Shown: piece after piece, positions 45,686 to 55,929 of the stretch
How positions within the stretch are numbered: position 1 is the stretch's first letter
Layout of the letters: the number at the start of each line of letters is the position of its first letter
Assembly (NCBI GenBank): GCA_032718475.1
Contig: JAUCBJ010000530.1
Location: 1-64,000 of the forward strand
Length of the DNA stretch: 64,000 nt
Reading direction: 5' to 3'
DNA from: Nemertoderma westbladi
Lineage: Eukaryota; Xenacoelomorpha; Nemertodermatida; Nemertodermatidae
Made by a program: the position numbers and the translations under genes
Notes under the pieces: generated by a model
Told to the model about the DNA's origin: nothing
The model's input: the letters and a program-made list of their open reading frames with translations, nothing else
The model's database searches: none

Positions 45686-48600
45686 CTGCACATGTAGTGA
45701 CACCATCTCCTGTATATCCAGTTTTGCAACTACAACTAAATCCACCATCAGTATTGGAACAGTCAGCATTAATGTGGCAGTTGTCTGTGTTTAATGTACA
45801 TTCATCATCATCTATAAAATTATTTTAAATTCATTTTTTAAGTAAATACAATTATAGTATAAAAACATAAAATGTATCCAGTTATTAACAAATTTGTCTC
45901 TAATTGTATATAAATTTATTACCTGCACATGTAATGACACCATCTCCTGTATATCCTGATTTGCAACTACAACTAAATCCACCATCAGTATTGGAACAGT
46001 CAGCATTAATGTGGCAGTTGTCTGTGTTTAATGTACATTCATCATCATCTATAAAATTATTTTAAATTCATTTTTTAAGTAAAATACAATTATAGTATAA
46101 AAACATAAAATGTATCCAGTTATTAACAAATTTGTCTCTAATTGTATATAAATTTATTACCTGCACATGTAATGACACCATCTCCTGTATATCCTGATTT
46201 GCAACTACAACTAAATCCACCATCAGTATTGGAACAGTCAGCATTAATGTGGCAGTTGTCTGTGTATAATGTACATTCATCATCATCTATAAAATTATTT
46301 TAAATTTTTTTTTTAAGTAAATATAATTATAGTATAAAAATATAAAATGTTTTTAGCTATTAACAAATTATATCTATAATTGTATATAAATTTATTACCT
46401 GCACATGTAGTGACACCATCTCCTGTATATCCTGATTTGCAACTACAACTAAATCCACCATCAGTATTGGAACAGTCAGCATTAATGTGGCAGTTGTCTG
46501 TGTTTAATGTACATTCATCATCATCTATAAAATTATTTTAAATTTATTTTTTAAGTAAATATAATTATAGTATAAAAATATAAAATGTTTTTAGCTATTA
46601 ACAAATTATATCTATAATTGGATTTAAATTTATTACCTGCACATGTAGTGACACCATCTCCTGTATATCCTGATTTGCAACTACAACTAAATCCACCATC
46701 AGTATTGGAACAGTCAGCATTAATGTGGCAGTTGTCTGTGTTTAATGTACATTCATCATCATCTATAAAATTATTTTAAATTCATTTTTTAAGTAAATAC
46801 AATTATAGTATAAAAACATAAAATGTATCCAGTTATTAACAAATTTGTCTCTAATTGTATATAAATTTATTACCTGCACATGTAATGACACCATCTCCTG
46901 TATATCCTGATTTGCAACTACAACTAAATCCACCATCAGTATTGGAACAGTCAGCATTAATGTGGCAGTTGTCTGTGTTTAATGTACATTCATCATCATC
47001 TATAAAATTATATTAAATTCATTTTTTAAGTAAATACAATTATAGTATAAAAACATAAAATGTATCCAGTTATTAACAAATTTGTCTCTAATTGTATATA
47101 AATTTATTACCTGCACATGTAATGACACCATCTCCTGTATATCCAGTTTTGCAACTACAACTAAATCCACCAGCAGTATTGGAACAGTCAGCATTAATGT
47201 GGCAGTTGTGTGTGTTTAATGTACATTCATCATCATCTATAAAATTATATTAAATTCATTTTTTAAGTAAATACAATTATAGTATAAAAACATAAAATGT
47301 ATCCAGTTATTAACAAATTTGTCTCTAATTGTATATAAATTTATTACCTGCACATGTAGTGACACCATCTCCTGTATATCCTGATTTGCAACTACAACTA
47401 AATCCACCATCAGTATTGGAACAGTCAGCATTAATGTGGCAGTTGTCTGTGTTTAATGTACATTCATCATCATCTATAAAATTATATTAAATTCATTTTT
47501 TAAGTAAATACAATTATAGTATAAAAACATAAAATGTATCCAGTTATTAACAAATTTGTCTCTAATTGTATATAAATTTATTACCTGCACATGTAACGAC
47601 ACCATCTCCTGTATATCCAGTTTTGCAACTACAACTAAATCCACCAGCAGTATTGGAACAGTCAGCATTAATGTGGCAGTTGTCTGTGTTTAATGTACAT
47701 TCATCATCATCTATAAAATTATATTAAATTCATTTTTTAAGTAAATACAATTATAGTATAAAAACATAAAATGTATCCAGTTATTAACAAATTTGTCTCT
47801 AATTGTATATAAATTTATTACCTGCACATGTAATGACACCATCTCCTGTATATCCAGTTTTGCAACTACAACTAAATCCACCAGCAGTATTGGAACAGTC
47901 AGCATTAATGTGGCAGTTGTCTGTGTTTAATGTACATTCATCATCATCTATAAAATTATATTAAATTCATTTTTTAAGTAAATACAATTATAGTATAAAA
48001 ACATAAAATGTATCCAGTTATTAACAAATTTGTCTCTAATTGTATATAAATGTATTACCTGCACATGTAGTGACACCATCTCCTGTATATCCAGATTTGC
48101 AACTACAACTAAATCCACCATCAGTATTGGAACAGTCAGCATTAATGTGGCAGTTGTCTGTGTTTAATGTACATTCATCATCATCTATAAAATTATATTA
48201 AATTCATTTTTTAAGTAAATACAATTATAGTATAAAAACATAAAATGTATCCAGTTATTAACAAATTTGTCTCTAATTGTATATAAATTTATTACCTGCA
48301 CATGTAGTGACACCATCTCCTGTATATCCAGTTTTGCAACTACAACTAAATCCACCATCAGTATTGGAACAGTCAGCATTAATGTGGCAGTTGTCTGTGT
48401 TTAATGTACATTCATCATCATCTATAAAATTATTTTAAATTCATTTTTTAAGTAAATACAATTATAGTATAAAAACATAAAATGTATCCAGTTATTAACA
48501 AATTTGTCTCTAATTGTATATAAATTTATTACCTGCACATGTAATGACACCATCTCCTGTATATCCAGTTTTGCAACTACAACTAAATCCACCAGCAGTA

Positions 48601-51045
48601 TTGGAACAGTCAGCATTAATGTGGCAGTTGTCTGTGTTTAATGTACATTCATCATCATCTATAAAATTATATTAAATTCATTTTTTAAGTAAATACAATT
48701 ATAGTATAAAAACATAAAATGTATCCAGTTATTAACAAATTTGTCTCTAATTGTATATAAATTTATTACCTGCACATGTAGTGTCACCATCTCCTGTATA
48801 TCCAGTTTTGCAACTACAACTAAATCCACCATCAGTATTGGAACAGTCAGCATTAATGTGGCAGTTGTCTGTGATTAATGTACATTCATCATCATCTATA
48901 AAATTATTTTAAATTTATTTTTTAAGTAAATATAATTATAGTATAAAAATATAAAATGTTTTTAGCTATTAACAAATTATATCTATAATTGTATTTAAAT
49001 TTATTACCTGCACATGTAGTGACACCATCTCCTGTATATCCTGATTTGCAACTACAACTAAATCCACCAGCAGTATTGGAACAGTCAGCATTAATGTGGC
49101 AGTTGTGTGTGTTTAATGTACATTCATCATCATCTATAAAATTATATTAAATTCATTTTTTAAGTAAATACAATTATAGTATAAAAACATAAAAATGTAT
49201 CCAGTTATTAACAAATTTGTCTCTAATTGTATATAAATTTAATACCTGCACATGTAATGACACCATCTCCTGTATATCCTGATTTGCAACTACAACTAAA
49301 TCCACCATCAGTATTGGAACAGTCAGCATTAATGTGGCAGTTGTCTGTGTTTAATGTACATTCATCATCATCTATAAAATTATATTAAATTCATTTTTTA
49401 AGTAAATACAATTATAGTATAAAAACATAAAATGTATCCAGTTATTAACAAATTTGTCTCTAATTGTATATAAATTTATTACCTGGACATGTAATGACAC
49501 CATCTCCTGTATATCCAGTTTTGCAACTACAACTAAATCCACCAGCAGTATTGGAACAGTCAGCATTAATGTGGCAGTTGTCTGTGTTTAATGTACATTC
49601 ATCATCATCTATAAAATTATTTTAAATTCATTTTGTAGGTAAATATAATTTTAGTATAAAAACAGAAAATGTGTTTAGCTATTAACAAATTCAGTCTAGA
49701 TAGTTAGTTATATATGAATTTATTACCTAAACAAGTAGTGACACCATCTCCTGTATATCCAGATTTGCAACTACAACTAAATCCACCATCAGTATTGGAA
49801 CAGTCAGCATTAATGTGGCAGTTGTCTGTGTTTAATGTACATTCATCATCATCTATAAAATTATATTAAATTCATTTTTTAAGTAAATACAATTATAGTA
49901 TAAAAACATAAAATGTATCCAGTTATTAACAAATTTGTCTCTAATTGTATATAAATTTATTACCTGCACATGTAATGACACCATCTCCTGTATATCCAGT
50001 TTTGCAACTACAACTAAATCCACCATCAGTATTGGAACAGTCAGCATTAATGTGGCAGTTGTCTGTGTTTAATGTACATTCATCATCATCTATAAAATTA
50101 TTTTAAATTTATTTTTTAAGTAAATATAATTATAGTATAAACATATAAAATGTTTTTAGCTATTAACAAATTATATCTATAATTGTATATAAATTTATTA
50201 CCTAAACATGTAGTGACACCATCTCCTGTATATCCTGATTTGCAACTACAACTAAATCCACCAGCAGTATTGGAACAGTCAGCATTAATGTGGCAGTTGT
50301 GTGTGTTTAATGTACATTCATCATCATCTATAAAATTATATTAAATTCATTTTTTAAGTAAATACAATTATAGTATAATAACATAAAATGTATCCAGTTA
50401 TTAACAAATTTGTCTCTAATTGTATATAAATTTATTACCTGCACATGTAATGACACCATCTCCTGTATATCCAGTTTTGCAACTACAACTAAATCCACCA
50501 GCAGTATTGGAACAGTCAGCATTAATGTGGCAGTTGTCTGTGTTTAATGTACATTCATCATCATCTATAAAATTATTTTAAATTCATTTTGTAGGTAAAT
50601 ATAATTTTAGTATAAAAACAGAAAATGTGTTTAGCTATTAACAAATTCAGTCTAGATAGTTAGTTATATATGAATTGATTACCTAAACATGTAGTGACAC
50701 CATCTCCTGTATATCCTGATTTGCAACTACAACTAAATCCACCAGCAGTATTGGAACAGTCAGCATTAATGTGGCAGTTGTCTGTGTTTAATGTACATTC
50801 ATCATCATCTATAAAATTATATTAAATTCATTTTTTAAGTAAATACAATTATAGTATAAAAACATAAAATGTATCCAGTTATTAACAAATTTGTCTCTAA
50901 TTGTATATAAATTTATTACCTGCACATGTAATGACACCATCTCCTGTATATCCAGTTTTGCAACTACAACTAAATCCACCAGCAGTATTGGAACAGTCAG
51001 CATTAATGTGGCAGTTGTCTGTGTTTAATGTACATTCATCATCAT
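45686..51045 (-). CDS. tandem array of 23 calcium-binding EGF exons
   Basis: Every exon is 126 bp, phase 1-1, and encodes the same 42-residue module ([12 protein letters not shown] ... [12 protein letters not shown] ... [10 protein letters not shown]). Exon starts on the plus strand are 45686, 45923, 46161, 46399, 46637, 46874, 47111, 47348, 47585, 47822, 48059, 48296, 48533, 48770, 49008, 49246, 49483, 49727, 49964, 50202, 50439, 50683 and 50920; each ends 125 bases later. The module has the calcium ligands (DxDEC, N-T-D/A-G-G-F) and the Asn/Asp beta-hydroxylation pattern C-x-N-x4-F-x-C-x-C. Variants: D or A in NT(D/A)GG, KTG or KSG, CL or CA before the donor, TLYTDN (46161), THN (47111, 49008, 50202), TLITDN and GDTT (48770). 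No stop or frameshift was seen in any copy. Introns are only about 111-118 bp and nearly as conserved as exons. Confidence 0.93.
45686..51045. repeat. 237-bp tandem repeat (exon plus intron unit) with three intron types
   Basis: Unit spacing is exactly 237 bp for nine successive starts (46637 to 48770). Further on it alternates 238, 237, 244, 237, 238, 237, 244, 237. Introns fall in three types: A (atgtatccagttattaac ... tctctaattg), B (gtttttagctattaac ... tatctataattg) and C (gtaggtaaatataatttta ... tagatagttag). Types alternate as A, C, A, B in the 5' part of the array, forming a higher-order unit of about 956 bp. Confidence 0.92.
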
Positions 51046-51159
51046 CTATAAAATTTTATTAAATTCATTTTGTAGGTAAATATAATTATAGTATAAAAAC
51101 AGAAATTGTGTTTAGCTATTAACACATTCTGTCTAGATAGTTATATTTGAATTTATTAC

Positions 51160-52782
51160 CTAAACATGTAGTGACACCATCTCCTGTATATCCAGTTTTG
51201 CAACTACAACTAAATCCACCATCAGTATTGGAACAGTCAGCATTTATTTATTTATTTCGTACATATTAAATTGCATTACAACAACTAATAGTACAGCATA
51301 CATAGTGGAAAAGCACAAGAATATGAATATGAGCCTAAACTACTATAGTACAATATTGAATATATATAATGCTAATTACGTAGTACAACTAAATATCAAT
51401 ATAACGATCGCCTAGTTCAACTAGTAAATAGTTACAAAGTGTTTACAATAATTACAAATTAGATCAAATCGATATACATTTACAATCGTTGTATCACATA
51501 TGAAAAATTGAAAAATCCTATTTAAATTATAATTTCGGGATTATTTCTAAAGGTTACGAAGCACATATATAATTTAAAATATCATTAAGTTCCTCTGTGG
51601 AGAAACCTGGTACGAATAAATCGTCCTCCCCATGTTTACAATTGACCAATTCACGACAAAGATTAATATATGGTAAATTAGAATCATTTACAAACCAAGA
51701 AATATTATTGCACATTTTCGCTGTCACACAATGAATAGCTAGATTACATTTATTGGCGATACGCTTAAGATTCGTACCACTAATCGACCTACAGTCGTAT
51801 AATGTAAGATTTGCAAGAAAACGAATACTAGGTTTTGCGCAATTAGAAATTGATGTGGCAAAATTAACAAAGCGGCTGCATAACATCGTCATAGGATACG
51901 GAAAATCTGAAAGCCCCTCAACAAAAAATCTGTGTGTATTGTAAGGTAATTTCCAGGTTAAACGAAAGTTAATATTCCAACTAGTAATCAGCTTATGACA
52001 ACTATCACTCCAATATCCCATAGAATACTACCGTAGAAACTTGTAGCAAAAATGTGCTGAATTTTACAGATACTGTGTGGATGAGCAAAGCTAAATTCAC
52101 GTCTAATACAATTCAATTTACCTATGAATTTACCTCTTTTACTTAAAATATCTTTATAGAATTTGCCCTCAAAATCAAAAATGTTTCCCAAATGTGTCGC
52201 TTCTATAACCCATGGTAAAATAATGTTACGAATTCGAAAAGTAGCTACTGGGACATTCCAACTGAAATCAAAAGGGATGCACTTCGATTTACTTTTAACC
52301 GCGTCACGGTTGGTACTAAACGACATATGAAATTCATCAGCAAACGTGACACATATATTTAACATCTGTTGCAACCCTTTAATTGACGGGCACACTAAGA
52401 AAATATTGTCAGCGTATACGAACACACCTACAAATCTGGATGCAATGTGACAACCAAGGGCACTGGCTCTAAGTTTAATAATTAGTTTGTTTATAATAAC
52501 ACAAAACAAAATCGGTGAAGCCCCCGAATCCTTGTCTGACACCATTGCCAATACTGAAAGTTCTCGAACATGTTGAACCCCACTTGACAAAACAATATTG
52601 ACCATTATACATAAATAATAATGTACGCAAAAACAACGAAGAAAACCCTTTATTGAAAAGTTCTAGGAATAACGACTTCCATTCAATCATATCAAATGCC
52701 TTAGTTAAATCTAATAAGCATCCAAAAACAGGGGTGGAATTAATGTGGCAGTTGTCTCTGTTTAATGTACATTCATCATCAT
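51160..52782 (-). pseudogene. EGF exon split by a LINE insertion
   Basis: The two parts 51160-51244 and 52742-52782 add up to 126 bp and together make a normal module. A minus-strand LINE separates them, with ATT repeated at the junction. With the LINE in place the exon cannot be used as such. Because it is phase 1-1, skipping it would keep the protein in frame. Confidence 0.88.
51245..52741 (-). mobile_element. 5'-truncated APE-type LINE inside an EGF exon
   Basis: Minus-strand frames carry RT pieces: LTKAFDMIEW near 52690, a degenerate catalytic box YADNIFLV (52605-51988 frame) and RREFSFAHP followed by SFYGSILW in the thumb region. The 3' end is an AAATA-type tail (plus-strand tatttatttattt). 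The 5' end is cut in the RT domain. Another frame (51554-52021) covers the C-terminal part. Catalytic YADD reads YADN, and frames are broken. Confidence 0.75.
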
Positions 52783-52898
52783 CTATAAAATTATATTAAA
52801 TTCATTTTGTTGGTAAATATAATTTTAGTATAAAAACAGAAATAATGTGTTTAGCTATTAACAAATTCTGTCAAGATAGTTATATATGAATTTATTAC

Positions 52899-53024
52899 CT
52901 AAACATGTAGTGACACCATCTCCTGTATATCCAGTTTTGCAACTACAACTAAATCCACCATCAGTATTGGAACAGTCAGCATTAATGTGGCAATTGTCTG
53001 TGTTTAATGTACATTCATCATCAT
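52899..53024 (-). CDS. calcium-binding EGF exon (5'-most copy in window)
   Basis: Standard 126-bp phase 1-1 module. Its acceptor context (aattatttcag) differs from the atag acceptor of the array copies. No further EGF exon is seen between here and 64000. Confidence 0.92.
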
Positions 53025-53385
53025 CTGAAATAATTATTTTAAATTTACTCATTAAGTAAATATAATTATATAACAACATAAAATATTTTCCGCTATTAAC
53101 AAATTATATGAATGAATTTCCGCACAGATTGTAGCATACATGCAACTACCAATAAACGGACTAAACCTGAATTACTGTAATGGTAACTTTTGCTATTTTG
53201 ATTTTGATATTTATATTTTAATATAAGTTTTATTGTTTATTTATTGTTTATTGTTTAAGAACAATTCCCACACAAAGCATGCAGCACAGTGGTAATATAC
53301 TGAAAAATATAATAATGTATGTATATTATGTAAATACCGGTAGTGTAATTATTGTACTACATATAATAATACATACTCTGTGTAG
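53025..53385. other. non-coding, upstream intron of the EGF-ShK gene
   Basis: AT-rich; nothing recognised. Confidence 0.3.
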
Positions 53386-53508
53386 ATGGTGACTGGACGA
53401 GCAAGCCCATTAGTCCTACTAGGATCGGCATGTTGCATTGCAGCTGCATTTTTAAGAATGCTGTGCCGGCTTGTCCACTAGTCCCGATCCCATTAGTCCA
53501 CTCACCAT
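53386..53508. mobile_element. small inverted-end element holding a LINE 3' fragment
   Basis: The outer ends atggtgactggac (53386-53398) and gtccactcaccat (53496-53508) are inverted with one mismatch. Just inside, cccattagtcc occurs on both sides. The middle (about 53411-53477) is the reverse complement of the family 1 LINE 3' end (cctactaggatcggcatg ... gtgccggcttgtcc). Confidence 0.55.
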
Positions 53509-53519
53509 TTACACTCAAT

Positions 53520-53924
53520 AACAAAACATACAATTACTTAAAGGGTCTACAGTACTAACTTATTCTACACCATACCAAGAAGATTAAACATTGTGCGAAA
53601 AATATTATTTACGTTATTTTGGTATGGTTTATAATATCGTACAGTATTGAGTAAATGAATATGTTCAAATATATTATTTTGCATGCAAACACTACTGTAA
53701 AAATCCTAAATACTACTAAAATGAATTGCCGTGCCGTATTAGTACATAATTCCAAACATACAAATCTACATATTCTATAGTACTAACTTATTAAACACCA
53801 AAACAACCAGCTGATACATATCATGTGAAAAATATTACTTACAGTACGGTTTATAATATTGTACAGTATTGAGTATCCGGATATGTGCATATATAGTCTA
53901 TTGCATGCAAGCACTACTGTAAAA
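53520..53924. repeat. diverged tandem duplication, about 245-bp unit
   Basis: The block with tagtactaacttatt, gaaaaatatta, gtttataat and gcatgcaa...cactactgtaaaa occurs twice (about 53540-53715 and 53780-53924). The second copy continues after the LINE fragment at 54425 (aaaaatcctaaatactac), giving an empty-site comparison. Confidence 0.65.
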
Positions 53925-54424
53925 TTATGTATGGCCTTTACGAGATTCCGGTTGATGTCGACCCATTTAGCAGTAGAGACTGGGAGGTGGTCTCGTGTTC
54001 CTGCCGACTCCAGGATCTGTAAGTGTGGTCTGGTGCAAACCGAAGCCCACGTAATTTGCGAGTGCACCCTGCTTAGCGATTTGCGTCGGGCAAATAATTT
54101 ATCCTGCATTATTTGCCGTGATAGTTTTTCATTTGGACATTTTAAGAATTGTGAACTAATTGAACTCGTTTGTTTTGCTGGCTTTGCACGATATTATATA
54201 AGTATTTTGTTAATAGTTTAGTAATAATTTTATCCTAACTATAGGAATATAGTATTTATAAGAATTATCAGTTCTTATGAATATAGTATTTATAAGAATT
54301 ATCAGTTCTTATATATCTCTACGGTATCATATAATAGTCAGTATTGTTAGTGTCATGTATGTTTGTATTTGTCAGTCGCTTGTGGTCTTCGAACTTATTT
54401 GTCAATAAACACATCTATCTATCT
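53925..54424 (+). mobile_element. LINE 3'-end fragment inserted in the tandem duplicate
   Basis: A frame contains FRLMSTHLAVETGRWSRVP and ICKCGLVQTEAHVICEC, the C-terminal zinc-knuckle-like end of many LINE ORF2 proteins. It ends in a ctatctatct tail. Both edges abut AAAA of the interrupted duplicate, so the borders are well defined. Confidence 0.7.
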
Positions 54425-54517
54425 AAAAATCCTAAATACTACCAATATTAATTGAACAGTTCGAAATGACAACATTATTGGAAAAGAAAGAAAGTAAGAC
54501 TAATAAATCAATGAATA

Positions 54518-55860
54518 CTAATAGTACAGTCTATTGCCATTTAGAAGCGAGCCTTCCAAAGCACGCTTAAACACAGAAAGAGTTTGAGATTGGCTCACAG
54601 AGGGTGGGATGGAATTCCATACTGTAGGGGCTTGGACTCTAATAGATTGTCGGGCTATTTCGAGTTGAGTACGAGGTATTACACAGATGTTGTTTGTGGC
54701 GCTATGTGTACGGTGGTTATGTGTAGTTGACGTGAGCGTTAGTAATGATGTGAGTATATCAGTAGGAAGTAGATTGTGTAAGTGCTTGTAACATAGTAAG
54801 CTAACTTGTTTAATATAAATAGATCTTATGGTTAGGGGATTAAATTCGGTGTGTCCGCTATCAGTAACTATGTTTTTTGCTCTCGGTTGTAACTTATGTA
54901 GCATGTTAACAGAAGTGGTTCTCTCTGCTGTATTCCGTCTGCGTCTACGTCGTCTGCACCTGCGCGTGGTCGATAAAGTAATGGATGGGGAGTTGTTTGT
55001 TAGTGTTTTAAATGCCCAGACAACAGTGCAATAGTAAAAGTATGGGCTCACCAGTGAGTGATAAAGTGTAGCTAACACAGTGGGAGTTGCAAAATTTTAA
55101 ATTTTATTTAATAAACCTATAGTTCTACTTACCTTACTGCGTATGGAATCCAGGTGAAACTTCCAGCTGAGATTCTCATGTATCATTACTCCCAGGAATT
55201 TAAGAACTTTTACTTGTTTAATTGGTAGGCCGCTAACCATTATAGTTTGCGAATGCTCGTTTTCATAGCGTTTGTTCGGCGTTTTAAAAATTATGAAACT
55301 TGTTTTTTTTTATATTTTAATGATAAGCGATTACTCTGAAACCATAGTGAGTTTTTCCAATTCAATGTTTGCATTTGTAATTAGATCTTTGTGATTCTTA
55401 TTGGACATTAATATGTTTGTGTCATCTGCGAATAAAATCTGGTGTGAAGTGGAAGACACATTTACCATGTCATTAATATAAATTATAAACAATAAGGGAC
55501 CCAGAAGGGAACCCTGAGGGACACCACATGTTATTTTACCACAAGATGAATTACTACTATTACCTATAACAACATACTGTTTTCTATCAGTGAGGTAGCT
55601 TTGTATCCACGCTATTGCCATATCACTGAATCCATAATGCCGTCATTTTTGTATTAAAATTCCATGGTTTACCGTATCGAAAGCTTTGGATAAATCGATT
55701 GATATTCCAATTGAATATTCACCTCTATCCATTACTTCGGTTATATTTTCAATTAAATCTAGGAGAGCTAATTGGGTGGAACGTTTGGTTCGAAAGCCGT
55801 ATTGATTGGAAAATAGGATAGCCTGTTCTCTAAGGTGTTTTAAAATTTGGTAGTGAATAA
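54518..55860 (-). pseudogene. CR1/jockey-like LINE, RT and C-terminal part
   Basis: The minus-strand frame 55331-55621 has IQSYLTDRKQYV, CGVPQGSLLGPLLFIIYI and LFADDTNI. Upstream readable residues continue to about 55850 (TKRSTQLALLD, GIDLSKAFDT type). The frame 54518-55078 carries the thumb and C-terminus (LYHSLVSPYFYYCTVVW ... IPPSVSQSQTLSVFKRAL). Frames are broken and the endonuclease is absent, so it is 5'-truncated. Confidence 0.72.
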
Positions 55861-55929
55861 TTCAACAATTTAACAATTCAATTCAACATTTATATATGAT
55901 GACGCGACGCCAGTCAGTCAGACGTGCCT

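Larger units (their letters stand above)
16308..53024 (-). other. gene span: secreted multi-EGF / ShK protein (3' part)
   Basis: Minus-strand exons from 53024 down to 16308 form one consistent reading: 34 calcium-binding EGF exons (one split by an insertion), then exons for an ShK-type domain, an EGF-like plus ShK block, an EGF-like module and a final cysteine-rich ShK-like end with a stop codon. Every internal exon checked is phase 1-1 and bounded by AG and GT, so the joins keep frame. The protein is probably extracellular matrix or secreted, with disulfide-rich rods stiffened by calcium. No signal peptide or transmembrane segment is in the window, so the 5' end lies upstream of 53024, perhaps outside the window. 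It resembles fibrillin-, fibulin- or Notch-like EGF chains in general design but is not assigned to any of them. Confidence 0.8.

Noticed and set aside
45812-51003. Many 64-codon open frames repeating every 237 bp on the minus strand
   Set aside because: They are out-of-frame readings that run through the end of an intron and into each EGF exon. The phase 1 reading gives the conserved EGF module and fits the splice sites, so these are shadows.
45686-51045. CRISPR-like periodic repeat
   Set aside because: Repeats of 237 bp with splice sites and protein coding in an animal genome; there are no short unique spacers.
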